DNA of 64,000 bases. Origin: Pseudomonas sp. UMAB-08. Its GTDB lineage: Bacteria; Pseudomonadota; Gammaproteobacteria; Pseudomonadales; Pseudomonadaceae. The stretch is taken from assembly GCF_900095225.1 (NCBI RefSeq), contig NZ_LT607414.1, positions 620,451 through 684,450 of the forward strand. Reading direction: 5' to 3'. Position numbers and translations under genes: made by a program. Positions 1 through 9,714 of this stretch are shown here, piece by piece. A model generated the notes under the pieces. That model ran no database searches, had not been told where the DNA came from, and was given only the letters and a program-made list of their open reading frames with translations. Every line of letters starts with the position of its first letter. Position 1 is the stretch's first letter.

Positions 1-1
1 T

Positions 2-76
2 TTCATCGCTGGCATGACCGACAGCTATGCCAGCGAGATGGCCCGAGAAATGACCGGTCTCTCAAGCCCGGTTTAA
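2..76 (+). CDS. dgt: C-terminal end of a dGTPase-like protein (partial)
   Basis: Only the last 24 codons are in the window, ending with TAA; the gene starts upstream. The visible tail begins FIAGMTDSYASEMA, which resembles the C-terminal 'AGMTDRYA' segment of deoxyguanosinetriphosphate triphosphohydrolase-like HD-superfamily proteins. These enzymes cleave dGTP to deoxyguanosine and tripolyphosphate. The catalytic HD residues lie outside the window, so the assignment rests on this short tail alone. A perfect inverted repeat follows 19 bp after the stop. Confidence 0.55.
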   Translation, partial: FIAGMTDSYASEMAREMTGLSSPV

Positions 77-94
77 CGCCTGCAACCCCCATGA

Positions 95-126
95 CCAGAT
101 GAGTGAACGCCCGGTCACTCATCTGG
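95..126. terminator. Perfect 12-bp inverted repeat after the dGTPase gene
   Basis: Arms CCAGATGAGTGA (95-106) and TCACTCATCTGG (115-126) are exact reverse complements around an 8-nt loop. No T-run follows on either strand, so it is not a textbook intrinsic terminator. It may act as an RNA 3'-end stabiliser or a weak terminator. Confidence 0.5.
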
Positions 127-402
127 CTGCAGATCTGCGGTATGCCCGCCCGCGTTGTAATTAAAGAGGGAGCCTACGCTCAGAACAGAAAAGCCCTATC
201 GCTTGAGATGCCGGGCTGCCGAATAATTCGGCTCCAGTTCTTGGCCATTGCTGGCGAGAACACCTATCAACCTGAGGCCACTTGGCACCTTCGGCTCAAA
301 TCCAGGCTGTTCCCTGTCGGGGGCGCTCTTGAGTGAGCGTGACCCTGCCCCGCAGGTTTGATTTGCGCATGTGGCGCCGTCGCTTTTGCCCGGAAGATCC
401 TG
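127..402. other. Intergenic stretch, no gene supported
   Basis: Open frames exist on both strands here (for example 103-336 plus and 296-625 minus). They have no recognisable product, no good ribosome-binding site and atypical composition. The stretch presumably holds the promoter of the receiver gene that follows, but no convincing -35/-10 pair was identified. Confidence 0.4.
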
Positions 403-807
403 ATGTCAAAAAATAATCTGCGAATTTTATTGGTGGAAGATCATCCTTTCCAATTGATTGCCACCCAGATACTGCTGAACAATCAAGGCTATTACCGACT
501 GACCCCGGTGCTGACCGCGGCTGAAGCGCTGGCGGCAATGGAAGCAGCAACAGAGCCCTTCGACGTGCTGCTATGTGATCAATGCCTGCCCGATATGCTG
601 GGCCTTGAGCTGATAGATCTGGCAAGCCAGCGAGGCCTGATTCACCGGGCGGTCGTGCTCAGTGGTTTGAGCCAAGAGCAACTGGACGCGTTGGAACGCA
701 GTGCAGATAAACGCCAACTGCCGCTCCTGGGATGCTTGAGCAAGCCCTTGGATGTCCAGGCCCTGACTGAATTGCTCGCCGCGAGCGGCTTTTGCGAAAA
801 AGCTTAA
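403..807 (+). CDS. Stand-alone response-regulator receiver domain protein
   Basis: 134 aa consisting of a single receiver (REC) domain with no output domain. The acidic pair is in LLVEDH near the N-terminus, the phospho-acceptor Asp is in LLCDQCLPD, the switch Ser is in VVLSGLS, and the conserved Lys is in CLSKPLD, so it should be phosphorylatable. The ATG at 403 is chosen because the receiver fold starts right there; an upstream in-frame start at 358 only adds non-homologous sequence. It precedes a LuxR-type regulator and a BvgS-like hybrid kinase on the same strand, so it is probably an alternative phosphate acceptor or modulator for that phosphorelay. Its partner is inferred from position only. 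Confidence 0.85.
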   Translation: MSKNNLRILLVEDHPFQLIATQILLNNQGYYRLTPVLTAAEALAAMEAATEPFDVLLCDQCLPDMLGLELIDLASQRGLIHRAVVLSGLSQEQLDALERSADKRQLPLLGCLSKPLDVQALTELLAASGFCEKA

Positions 808-1115
808 ACACCGAATAAACATCCGTTTGAAGCCAGTGAATAAACAAGTTGCCATCGTGTAAGCAAGCCCTGAATTCACTGTAGGGTAATTCCGAAACGC
901 TATAAACAGCGCACACACTAATAGCCAATCTACACAGTTGAATTATTCATCATTTTAAACGTCGCCTGATGATCTTTGGACATTTACGTACGCTAATACG
1001 TTAATTCCTGTAGGAACTTTCCTATATCCACTTGGCAGCCCTATCGGTTCATGTGCCTGCCTGAACATCTGAGCTAAGGTGCGCGCTTTCTTCACTGCTT
1101 GTATGGAATAGAATT
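808..1115. promoter_or_regulatory. Upstream region of the LuxR-type regulator, with a TTCCT/AGGAA palindrome
   Basis: This 308-bp AT-richer gap contains TTCCTGTAGGAA (1005-1016: arms TTCCT/AGGAA) followed 2 bp later by TTTCCTATA, about 90-110 bp before the regulator start. Palindromes of this kind are typical targets of NarL/LuxR-type response regulators, so this is a candidate autoregulatory site. No coding sequence is convincing here; the two minus-strand open frames are shadows. Confidence 0.4.
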
Positions 1116-1742
1116 ATGAACTCGGTTTTTATTGTCGACGACCACCCCGTTATTCGCCTCGCGGTACGCATGCTACTGGAAAATGAAAATTACGATGTCG
1201 TTGGCGAAACGGACAACGGTGTGGATGCCATGCAAATGGTCCGCGAATGCACGCCCGACCTGATCATCCTCGACATCAGCATTCCCAAGCTGGACGGCCT
1301 GGAAGTACTGGCCCGCTTCAACGCGATGAACTTACCGTCAAAAATCCTGGTACTCACTGCACAGACCCCCAATTTATTCGCCATCCGCTGCATGCAATCG
1401 GGGGCCGCAGGTTATGTGTGCAAACAAGAAGACCTGAGTGAACTGCTAAGTTCGGTGAAGGCCGTATTATCCGGCTACAATTACTTTCCAAGCCAGGCCC
1501 TGAATCCTGCTTCTCGCGCAGACGGTCCTCCTTCTGAAATCGAGCTCTTCAAACTGGTCAATGACCGAGAACTGATGGTGCTGCAACTATTCGCACAAGG
1601 CAGAACCAACAAAGAAATTGCCAAAGGCATGTTTCTCAGCAATAAGACTGTCAGCACCTACAAGACTCGGCTCATGCAGAAGCTCAGGGCAAAAACCTTG
1701 GTAGAACTTATCGAGATGGCAAAACGCAATGCGCTAGTGTGA
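1116..1742 (+). CDS. LuxR/NarL-family response regulator (EvgA/BvgA/RocA2-like)
   Basis: 208 aa: a receiver domain (about residues 1-120; acidic pair Asp8-Asp9, phospho-acceptor Asp53 in LIILDIS, Lys in VCKQED) followed by a C-terminal LuxR-type helix-turn-helix (about 145-205; NDRELMVLQLFAQGRTNKEIA, then KTVSTYKTRLMQKL). It is a DNA-binding output regulator, phosphorylated by the adjacent hybrid kinase, whose start overlaps this stop codon. Domain layout matches EvgA and BvgA. The neighbourhood (yggL, dacB, rlmL, rmf and pyrD a few genes away) matches the Pseudomonas RocA2/RocS2 locus, a pair linked to fimbrial and efflux gene control. A palindrome 100 bp upstream may be its own site. Confidence 0.9.
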   Translation: MNSVFIVDDHPVIRLAVRMLLENENYDVVGETDNGVDAMQMVRECTPDLIILDISIPKLDGLEVLARFNAMNLPSKILVLTAQTPNLFAIRCMQSGAAGYVCKQEDLSELLSSVKAVLSGYNYFPSQALNPASRADGPPSEIELFKLVNDRELMVLQLFAQGRTNKEIAKGMFLSNKTVSTYKTRLMQKLRAKTLVELIEMAKRNALV

Positions 1743-4700
1743 GATATCGGATGTCGAAGCGTTTAATGGATTATTTAAGGCTAGGGGCAGGCGCTTGCTT
1801 GAGCATGAATGTGCAGGCGGCCGAGCTTGCGTCCCAAAACTACACGTTGCTCAGCCGTTCCAGCCCCAGCCATATGGAAACCCGGCTGGACCGGGCTCAA
1901 TGGCAGTGGCTGCAAAACAAACGTGAATTGAGGCTGGGCACTTCAGCCCCGGATTACCCGCCTTTTGACATGACCAGCACGGGTCACGATTACGAGGGAT
2001 TTACCGCCGACTACGCAGGCATTCTTGCTTACGCTCTGGACACGCCGATCAAGGTCCAGCGCTTCGAATCCCGGGACGCGGCCATTCAAGCCCTGGCTGA
2101 GGGGCAGATCGACCTTCTCGGCAGCGCCAATGGTTTCGAGGCCAAGGGCAAGAACATCACTCTGTCGGCGCCCTATGCCGTGGATCAGCCCGTGCTGGTA
2201 ACCCGAGTGGGGGAAACCCGTCCACTCACCGAGGGCTTGGCCGGCTTGCGCTTGAGCATGGTTTACCACTATCTGCCGCTGGAGGAGGTCAAAGCGCTCT
2301 ACCCGAACGCGGCCCTTCAGACGTACCCCTCCTTTCAAAGCGCAATAAACGCGGTGGCATTCAACCAGGCAGACGTATTCCTTGGCGATACCATTTCGAC
2401 CCACTACCTGATCAACAAGCGCTATCTGAGCAACGTGCAGATGGCCAATTTCGGGAAACATGAGGCTGACGGTTTCAGCTTCGCCGTGCGCAGCGATGAC
2501 ACCCAACTGCTCGATGTGGTCAACAAGACACTGAAAGCCATCCCTATTGATGAACGGGTCAGCATTTCCAAACGCTGGAGCGCTGGCAGCGACGTGCTGC
2601 TCACCGATCAAAAGTTGCAATTGACCCAGCGCGAAGAGCGCTGGATTACCCAGCATCCGGTGGTGCGCGTCGTCATCAACGAGGCGTACGCGCCGTTGAC
2701 GTTTCTGGACGCTAACGGCAACTTCCGCGGGATTACAGCCGACCTGCTTGAGCTGGTCCGCCTGCGCACAGGCCTGAATTTCGAGATCAAACGCGTTCAG
2801 GGCATGACCGAAATGATGAAGCAAGTCATTGAGGGACAGGCCGACTTGATTGGCGCGATGATTCCCAGTAACGAGCGAGAAAGCCAACTCAGCTTCAGCC
2901 GCCCTTATCTGGACACCTCTTTTGTTCTGGTGACCAGCACAGAACCTTCCAGTCCGACCCATCTGGATCAGCTTGCAGGCAAGCGCCTGGCCGTTAGCCG
3001 GGGCAGCCCGACCATGCCCTACCTTCAGCGCGAGTACCCACACATAACCCTGGTGGAGACGGACAACCCCTTCCGGGCGCTGGACATGCTGGCCCAGGGA
3101 CAGGTTCAAAGCGCAATCACCTCACTCCCCAGTGCCAACTATTTCCTGTCCTCGCAGCTGTTCGACGACAAATTACAGATGAGTGACACCGTCGGCGACG
3201 ATCAGGCTCGCATCTCCATGGCAACCGCTCGGAATGCCACAGAGCTGAGTTCGATCCTGGATAAAGCATTATTGAGCATCGCCCCGGAAGACCTGGCCGT
3301 GATCAACAACCGTTGGCGAACCTATACCCCACAAGGGACGGGTTACTGGCGCAATTACCATCAGCTGATTTATCAGATCGTGTTCGGCACCGGGCTGTTG
3401 TTGCTGGGCTCGCTGGCCTGGAACGCCTACATGCGCCGCCAGATAAAACAGCGTGAAACGGCAGAGCGCGCCCTGAATGACCAGTTCGAGTTCATGCGCG
3501 TCCTGCTCAATGGCACGCCTCACCCCATCTACGTTCGCGACCGTGACGGCCTGCTGCAAACCTGCAATGACAGCTATCTGGAGGCCTTCTCGACCCGACG
3601 CGAAGACGTCATTGGCAAAAGTGTCATGGACGGCGTACTGAGCAGTACGCTTGAGGCCCGGGAATATGCCGCCGACTACCAACGGGTAATGGCCGATGGC
3701 ACACCGCTGATTCTTGATCGCGCGCTGCAGATCGGTGATCGCTTCCTGACCATTTACCACTGGACCCTGCCCTTCAGGGACTCGCTGGGTGAGGTGCAAG
3801 GCATTATTGGTGGCTGGATCGACATCAGCGAGCGACGCCAACTGATCGAAGATCTGCATGCCGCCAAGGACTTGGCCGATGATGCCAACCGCGCCAAAAG
3901 TACGTTTCTGGCGACCATGAGTCACGAAATCCGTACACCGATGAACGCCGTGATCGGCATGCTCGAACTGGCCCTCAAACGCGCAGACCAAGGACATCTT
4001 GATCGTCCAGCCATTGAGGTCGCCTACAACTCGGCCCGAGACCTGCTGGAGCTGATCGGGGATATTCTCGATATTGCCAGGATCGAATCCGGTCGCCTCA
4101 GCCTGAGCCCCGAACGGGCCAATCTGCGGGAACTGGTGGAGTCGGTGGTGCGCGTTTTCGATGGTCTGGCCCGCCAAAAAAGCCTGACCCTGTTACTGGA
4201 CTTCGACAGTGGTATCAACGCCGACGTGCTGCTCGACCCGCTGCGCTTCAAGCAGATTATTTCCAACCTGATCAGCAACGCGATCAAGTTCACCGAGCAG
4301 GGCCAAATCAAGATCAGCCTGCGCATCGATGACACCCCTGACTCGCAACAACTGCACCTGACTATGGGGATCCAGGACAGCGGCATCGGCATCAGTGAAG
4401 AAGATCAGCAGCGGCTGTTCGAGCCTTTTGCCCAAGCCGATAACTCCGGCCAACTGGCACGAAGCGGTGCAGGCCTGGGTCTGGTCATATGCCGCAGTCT
4501 GTGTGAAATGATGGGGGGCCACTTGACCCTGAGCAGCCAGCCAGGAAAAGGCACACACGTTCAGGTTGAGTTGACCCTGACGACGCTGGAGCAGACCCAG
4601 GTCATCGAGCAACCTATTGAACTCCGCCCCAATATCAGTACCCCATTGAATATCCTGGTGGTCGACGATCACCCCGCCAACCGGCTCTTGCTGTGCCAAC

Positions 4701-5386
4701 AACTCGGCTTCCTGGGTTATCGCTATGAAGCCGCAGAGCAAGGCGCTGCCGGCTTGAAAATCTGGCTGGACGGCCATTTCGATCTGATCATTGCCGACTG
4801 CAACATGCCCATCATGAATGGCTACGACTTGACCCGCGCGATCCGCGCCCATGAGCAGGAAAAATCACGCCCTCGCTGCACCATTTTCGGGTTCACGGCC
4901 AATGCGCAACCCGAAGAGTTCCTGCGCTGCCGAAATGCCGGGATGGACGCCTGCCTGTTCAAACCCATTAGCCTGACCGCGCTCCATGAAGAGTTGGCAA
5001 AAGTAAATCCCCTGCCCCAGCGTCCGCGACAAAATATTTTTGCTGCCTTCAGCGTTGACGGCTTGAACATGTTGACCGGCGGACGTCCGGAAATGATTCA
5101 ACGCTTGCTCGCTCAGTTGCTTCTCAGCAGTCAGGAAGACCGCAAGGAGCTCGCGGCAACCATGGAAAGTGGCAATCGGCAGAGCCTTAGCGACATGGCC
5201 CATAAAATCAAAGGCGCAGCCCGAATCATCCAGGCCAGCGAAGTGATCGAACACTGCGAGGCGCTGGAAGATGCCTGCAACGAAGCAGCGTCGGCCGAGG
5301 TCATCACGGCGCGTCATCAGGCAATCGACGCCGCAATGATCGAGCTTGAAACCGCGTTGCGCGCACAACAGGTTGACGGTACATGA
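1739..5386 (+). CDS. BvgS/EvgS-type hybrid sensor histidine kinase (RocS2-like)
   Basis: 1215 aa from a GTG that overlaps the regulator stop by 4 bp; the ATG at 1751 is an equally plausible start. An N-terminal signal segment precedes two tandem periplasmic SBP_bac_3 (Venus-flytrap) domains (about 40-290 and 300-530). A membrane helix follows (about 540-565, GTGLLLLGSLAWNAY), then a PAS domain (about 580-700), a HisKA domain with His729 in MSHEIRTPMN, a HATPase_c domain (about 835-955), a receiver with Asp1020 (IIADCNMP), and an HPt domain with His1155 (MAHKIKGAARI). This is a complete unorthodox His-Asp-His relay delivering phosphate to the adjacent LuxR-type regulator. The ligand is not evident from sequence. 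Confidence 0.93.
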   Translation: MRYRMSKRLMDYLRLGAGACLSMNVQAAELASQNYTLLSRSSPSHMETRLDRAQWQWLQNKRELRLGTSAPDYPPFDMTSTGHDYEGFTADYAGILAYALDTPIKVQRFESRDAAIQALAEGQIDLLGSANGFEAKGKNITLSAPYAVDQPVLVTRVGETRPLTEGLAGLRLSMVYHYLPLEEVKALYPNAALQTYPSFQSAINAVAFNQADVFLGDTISTHYLINKRYLSNVQMANFGKHEADGFSFAVRSDDTQLLDVVNKTLKAIPIDERVSISKRWSAGSDVLLTDQKLQLTQREERWITQHPVVRVVINEAYAPLTFLDANGNFRGITADLLELVRLRTGLNFEIKRVQGMTEMMKQVIEGQADLIGAMIPSNERESQLSFSRPYLDTSFVLVTSTEPSSPTHLDQLAGKRLAVSRGSPTMPYLQREYPHITLVETDNPFRALDMLAQGQVQSAITSLPSANYFLSSQLFDDKLQMSDTVGDDQARISMATARNATELSSILDKALLSIAPEDLAVINNRWRTYTPQGTGYWRNYHQLIYQIVFGTGLLLLGSLAWNAYMRRQIKQRETAERALNDQFEFMRVLLNGTPHPIYVRDRDGLLQTCNDSYLEAFSTRREDVIGKSVMDGVLSSTLEAREYAADYQRVMADGTPLILDRALQIGDRFLTIYHWTLPFRDSLGEVQGIIGGWIDISERRQLIEDLHAAKDLADDANRAKSTFLATMSHEIRTPMNAVIGMLELALKRADQGHLDRPAIEVAYNSARDLLELIGDILDIARIESGRLSLSPERANLRELVESVVRVFDGLARQKSLTLLLDFDSGINADVLLDPLRFKQIISNLISNAIKFTEQGQIKISLRIDDTPDSQQLHLTMGIQDSGIGISEEDQQRLFEPFAQADNSGQLARSGAGLGLVICRSLCEMMGGHLTLSSQPGKGTHVQVELTLTTLEQTQVIEQPIELRPNISTPLNILVVDDHPANRLLLCQQLGFLGYRYEAAEQGAAGLKIWLDGHFDLIIADCNMPIMNGYDLTRAIRAHEQEKSRPRCTIFGFTANAQPEEFLRCRNAGMDACLFKPISLTALHEELAKVNPLPQRPRQNIFAAFSVDGLNMLTGGRPEMIQRLLAQLLLSSQEDRKELAATMESGNRQSLSDMAHKIKGAARIIQASEVIEHCEALEDACNEAASAEVITARHQAIDAAMIELETALRAQQVDGT

Positions 5387-5426
5387 GTCAGCAGCAGCCC
5401 ACTCAATCACACAGGCTTACAACCAA

Positions 5427-5897
5427 ATGGTGCGCTTGATCACGATGAGCGAGGAACAACTTAAAACCTTCGCGGCTCACTCGATTGCAGGTTATGCACA
5501 AGACATTGAGCAGACTTACGGGCTAACGCCCAGCCTCGCGCTGGAGCAAGCTACTGAGGGCTTTAACGAGTTGCTGCCAGACGGGCTAAATACCTCCGGC
5601 CATCACCTATTCAGCTTGAGAGCCTCATCAGGTGAAGACGTTGGGGTGTTGTGGTTCGGAATTGATTCGGCCTACGGGATCAAGAAGCTCTTCATTTATG
5701 ACCTCGAGATCCACCCTCAAGCACGGCGGTGTGGCCACGGAAAAAAAGCACTGGAACAGGTCGAACGCTGGGCACGCGCCAACGGGGTAAAACGTATCGA
5801 GTTGAATGTATTCGCGCAAAACAAAGCAGGGCTTGGGCTCTACGGCATGTGCGGACTTGATCCGTACGAAATAACCCTGGGCAAACGTCTGGACTGA
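5427..5897 (+). CDS. GNAT-family N-acetyltransferase
   Basis: 156 aa from ATG 5427 (MVRLITMSEEQLKTF), preferred over the in-frame start at 5346, which lies inside the preceding kinase gene. The GNAT acetyl-CoA loop is visible as HPQARRCGHGKKAL near residue 100, followed by the typical ELNVFAQNKAGLGLYGMCGL segment (strand beta6 and the alpha-helix). Substrate unknown; such proteins acetylate amines of small molecules or protein N-termini. It follows the sensor kinase by about 40 bp and could be cotranscribed. Confidence 0.85.
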   Translation: MVRLITMSEEQLKTFAAHSIAGYAQDIEQTYGLTPSLALEQATEGFNELLPDGLNTSGHHLFSLRASSGEDVGVLWFGIDSAYGIKKLFIYDLEIHPQARRCGHGKKALEQVERWARANGVKRIELNVFAQNKAGLGLYGMCGLDPYEITLGKRLD

Positions 5898-6048
5898 ACG
5901 GCAGGCAAGGTATCGAATAGCCACTACTCTAGCGATATCCTCCTTTTTTACGTCGCAAAGAAAGCACCTCGTCACTCAGCAACTCCAGCAAGCCTTGGCT
6001 ATGCTGGAGTCACGAGCAATGCACCGCACGACTATGGAGAGATTTGCG

Positions 6049-9003
6049 ATGCCCAGTCATCCGTGGCCCAATCAACGCCGCTATCCTCTGCATGTGCATA
6101 TCAGCGTCATGTTCACCGTATTGCTCCTGCTCACAGGCGTCGTGCTGGGCATTTTCAACTACCTGCAAACGTCACAGATAATCCTGTCGAGCAGTGAGAA
6201 GCTTTTCAGCAATATTGCCCAGGATGTGCAAGTCGATTTACAGCGCACCTATCAGCCTATCCACAGCCTGCTCAGCCTGCTGGCGGTCTACGACGCACAT
6301 CAGTACAGCACGCTGGAGCAGCGGCTGCCGCTGCTCAAACCGTTTTCTCAATCGTTGCGGGACAACCCGAATCTGGCGTCGCTGTATATCGGGTATGCGA
6401 ACGGCGATTTCTTCATGGTCCGCCCCTTGCGCAGCGATACCCTGAAACGCTATTTCAAAGCGCCTGCCAAGGCGGCTTATCAGGTTTGGAGCATTGAACA
6501 CGTCAACGACAGCCTGCGCTCTCAATCACTTTTTTTCGACGATTCACTGGCCCTGATCAGCCACCGCGACAACCTCAATGAACATTACGATCCGCGTCAA
6601 CGCGTGTGGTTCAAGAGCGCGCTTAGCGACACCGATCAGATCACCACAGCGCCCTACGTATTTTTCTCCAGTCGCAACGTGGGCACCACGCTTGCTCGTC
6701 GCAGCAGCGACGGCACAGTGATCGCTGCCGACCTGACACTCGCGTCCCTGTCGTCGACACTGGCCAAGCATCAGGTCACCGCAGGCACCGAAGTCGTGCT
6801 CTTCGATGCCAGCGGAAATGCCGTGGCCTACCAAGACAGCTCAAAACTGATAGTAGAAAGCGGCACTGCACACCTGGCAAAGGCACGTGACCTGAGCCCG
6901 GCCCTCGCTCGCCTGCTCGACAATGGCGTTGACGCCAACAACCACTTGAACGTAGGAAAGCGCTCATGGGTCGTGGCCCAAAGCACCCTGCAGGAAGGGG
7001 GCCCGCAGGGGCTGAAGTTGGCGCTGTTAGTGCCGGAAGACGAATTGCTGGCCGACGCCCTGCGCCTGCGCTGGGAAGGGGCGCTGGTGACATTGACCAC
7101 GTTGTTGCTGTGTCTTCCACTCGGCTGGCTGATGTCGCGAATCATGGTCAAACCCTTACGGGCGCTGGTCAGCGAAGCGGATGCGATTCGCAGCTTCGAC
7201 TTCAAACATCCGACCAGCCATCGATCATGGGTGCTGGAGGTCGATCAACTTTCACTGTCCATGGCCCGCATGAAGGAAACACTGGCCAGCTTTCTCGAGA
7301 TCACGGCCAGCCTGTCGGCCGAAACCCGCTTTGAGACACTGCTGGAACGTGTTCTGTTCGAAACCGTCAATATCAATCAGGCACAGGCAGGGCTGATTTA
7401 TTTGCTCGACAGTGACAGCGGGCACCTTGAACCCCAGGGCCTGATCGTCAAGGGTGTCAAACACGACCCGCAGCAATACAGCATCGCCACTCACGACCCG
7501 CAAGCCAGTGAGACGCCCGTCTGGCTGCAAGACCTCGCCATGAAAAAAGACCACTGCGTGGTCGCGCTTGGCTTTGATCAGGCACTCGATTTACAAAGCC
7601 TGATGAGCGCGCTGGAGGCGCCGCGGATACACCTGCTGGGCATCCGATTGAGTAATCAGCGAGGGGAAACCATCGGCGTCCTCACCCTCATACATACGGA
7701 TACTGGCACCGAGACCGATCTTGAAAAGCTCAGCCCTGATCGTATTGCGTTCATCCAGGCAGTCTCCGGCGCAGCGGCCCTATGCATCGAAAGCCAGCGC
7801 CTGCAAGCCAGACAAAAAATGCTGCTGGACGCTTTCATCCAGATTATCGCGGGTGCCATCGACGCCAAAAGCCCTTACACCGGCGGCCACTGCCAGCGCG
7901 TGCCGGTACTTACGTTCATGCTTGCTCGCGCGGCCGCCGCCAGCCAACAACCGGCTTTTCGTAATTACCAGCCGACCGAGGACGAATGGGAGACCTTGCA
8001 TATTGCTGCCTGGCTACACGACTGCGGCAAGGTCACCACGCCCGAGTATGTCGTGGACAAGGCCACCAAGCTGGAAACCTTGTACGACCGCATCCATGAA
8101 GTCCGCACCCGCTTCGAAGTACTGAAACGCGACGCCTGGGTCGACTACTGGAAAGCCAAAGCGCAGGACGGCGACGAAGTGTCATTGGCCGCTGCCCGCG
8201 ATACTCAGCTCAACGAACTGGATGATGATTTCAGGTTTGTCGCCGTCTGCAATCTGGGCAGCGAAGCCATGGCCGATTCAGATTTAGAACATTTGCAGAC
8301 GATTGCTGCACGGACCTGGATGCGTACGCTGGACGACCGGATCGGCGTGTCCTGGGAAGAAAACAAACGCCAGGCCCGAAGCCCGTCACCGGACTTGCCT
8401 GCCAGCGAACCTCTGCTGGCTGACCGGTCTGAGCATTTGTTCGAACGGGCGGCGGCCGAAAATATCCCCGCCGACAACCGCTGGGGCTTCAAGCTTGAGG
8501 TTCCACAGTACAAATTCAACCGAGGCGAGTTGTACAACCTGAGCATCACCCGGGGCACCTTGACTCGTGAGGAACGCTACGTCATCAACCACCATATGGT
8601 GCAGACCATTCTGATGCTGAGCCGCCTACCCTTCCCCAGCCATCTGCAGGGGGTCGCCGAAATCGCTGGCGGCCATCACGAAAAAATGGACGGCACGGGT
8701 TACCCGAAACGATTGAAACGCGACGAAATGAGTCTGGCAGCGCGAATGATGGCCATCGCTGACATTTTCGAAGCCCTGACAGCGGCCGATCGACCGTATA
8801 AAAAAGGCAAAAGCCTGAGCGAAGCACTCACGATCATGGCGCAGATGTGTCGCGATGCGCATATCGACCCGGAACTGTTTCAGTTGTTTGTCCAGACGGA
8901 AATCTATCAGCACTACGCCTCTGATTTTCTGCAGCCGCAACAAATCGATGCCGTCGACAAAAGCAGTATTTTGGCGAAAGCCGGATTGAGCACACAGGGA
9001 TAA
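6049..9003 (+). CDS. Membrane HD-GYP (HD domain) signalling protein with Cache, HAMP and GAF domains
   Basis: 984 aa from ATG 6049, which has GGAGA about 10 bp upstream; an in-frame ATG at 5995 is less well placed. Order: TM helix (about 20-42), periplasmic dCache-like sensor with the YDPRQRVWFKSAL motif, second TM (about 345-365), HAMP, GAF-like domain (about 430-590), then a metal-dependent phosphohydrolase with AAWLHDCGK and HHEKMDGTGYP. HD-GYP enzymes hydrolyse cyclic-di-GMP to GMP. A long insertion separates the HD motif from the HHEK/GTGYP part, as in a subgroup of these proteins. The GGDEF protein at 11.3-13.7 kb is a possible opposing activity. Confidence 0.88.
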   Translation: MPSHPWPNQRRYPLHVHISVMFTVLLLLTGVVLGIFNYLQTSQIILSSSEKLFSNIAQDVQVDLQRTYQPIHSLLSLLAVYDAHQYSTLEQRLPLLKPFSQSLRDNPNLASLYIGYANGDFFMVRPLRSDTLKRYFKAPAKAAYQVWSIEHVNDSLRSQSLFFDDSLALISHRDNLNEHYDPRQRVWFKSALSDTDQITTAPYVFFSSRNVGTTLARRSSDGTVIAADLTLASLSSTLAKHQVTAGTEVVLFDASGNAVAYQDSSKLIVESGTAHLAKARDLSPALARLLDNGVDANNHLNVGKRSWVVAQSTLQEGGPQGLKLALLVPEDELLADALRLRWEGALVTLTTLLLCLPLGWLMSRIMVKPLRALVSEADAIRSFDFKHPTSHRSWVLEVDQLSLSMARMKETLASFLEITASLSAETRFETLLERVLFETVNINQAQAGLIYLLDSDSGHLEPQGLIVKGVKHDPQQYSIATHDPQASETPVWLQDLAMKKDHCVVALGFDQALDLQSLMSALEAPRIHLLGIRLSNQRGETIGVLTLIHTDTGTETDLEKLSPDRIAFIQAVSGAAALCIESQRLQARQKMLLDAFIQIIAGAIDAKSPYTGGHCQRVPVLTFMLARAAAASQQPAFRNYQPTEDEWETLHIAAWLHDCGKVTTPEYVVDKATKLETLYDRIHEVRTRFEVLKRDAWVDYWKAKAQDGDEVSLAAARDTQLNELDDDFRFVAVCNLGSEAMADSDLEHLQTIAARTWMRTLDDRIGVSWEENKRQARSPSPDLPASEPLLADRSEHLFERAAAENIPADNRWGFKLEVPQYKFNRGELYNLSITRGTLTREERYVINHHMVQTILMLSRLPFPSHLQGVAEIAGGHHEKMDGTGYPKRLKRDEMSLAARMMAIADIFEALTAADRPYKKGKSLSEALTIMAQMCRDAHIDPELFQLFVQTEIYQHYASDFLQPQQIDAVDKSSILAKAGLSTQG

Positions 9004-9037
9004 ACGGGACATCAGCGCCAGAGCGTTGCACTCGGCG

Positions 9038-9061
9038 AAAAAAGCAGGCCCTGAAGCCTGC
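9038..9061 (-). terminator. Intrinsic terminator of the yggL-like gene
   Basis: Read on the minus strand, arms GCAGGC and GCCTGC (9056-9061 and 9044-9049) enclose a 6-nt loop and are followed by six T residues (9043-9038). It lies about 15 bp after the stop of the minus-strand gene and opposes the end of the HD-GYP gene. Confidence 0.8.
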
Positions 9062-9075
9062 CTCTTCTTACACCA

Positions 9076-9420
9076 TCAAACTACCGGATTGATCGACTTT
9101 TCCGGGTACCACACGTCGATCAACGGGCTGACGGTCAATTCTGTCAGTTCGCTGCGGCTTTTCAGCCAGGCTTCGACCTTGACACGCTGCTCTTCGTTGA
9201 CCGAACCACGTTTGCTCAAGCAAACCAGACCGAAGTCATCGCCGCCAACATAGTTCAAACCGTTGGCTTCCATGGCATCTGTCAGGAAAGCGTCGAGGAA
9301 GGCATCAATAGCCTGATCGTCCAGGTCTTGTTTGAAGTCCAGGTTCAGCTCAAAACCCAGCTCCTGGAATTCATCCACGCAGAGTTTTTTGCGCAGACGG
9401 CGGGAACGGTTAGTGGCCAT
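9076..9420 (-). CDS. yggL: YggL/DUF469-family protein
   Basis: 114 aa starting MATNRSRRLRKKL, with GAGGATTG upstream as ribosome-binding site, which rules out the longer frame from 9537. The basic N-terminus followed by KLCVDEFQELGFEL and an acidic, Asp/Glu-rich middle is characteristic of the YggL (DUF469, 50S ribosome-binding) family. The family's role is not settled; ribosome association has been reported. It is conserved next to dacB in Pseudomonas. It has its own terminator and is divergent from dacB. Confidence 0.85.
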   Translation of the reverse strand: MATNRSRRLRKKLCVDEFQELGFELNLDFKQDLDDQAIDAFLDAFLTDAMEANGLNYVGGDDFGLVCLSKRGSVNEEQRVKVEAWLKSRSELTELTVSPLIDVWYPEKSINPVV

Positions 9421-9714
9421 GGAACAATCCTCATAAGTAATAACGGGCGGCACTTTACCAGTTCGGGCTATTAAATGCCCGCCTCCGTGCCAATGTTTGC
9501 GTGCCGTAGGGCCCGCCACAGCAAAATAACCCATCAACGGTAAAAAATAGCCGGTTGGACGGCTATGCCACGGCGCAAGTCACCCGCGCTTGGGGCATAA
9601 TGCCGCTCAATATCGAACCTTTTTAAGTACCGACCATTCATCTGTCGGTGAAACAGGGTATTTAATCGCCGCTTTCATTCCGGTCGATGTTGCGATGAAC
9701 GAGGGAATCCATCC

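Noticed and set aside
1943..3109. 388-codon minus-strand frame opposite the sensor kinase
   Set aside because: Antisense shadow of the periplasmic sensor domains; no start context or recognisable protein.
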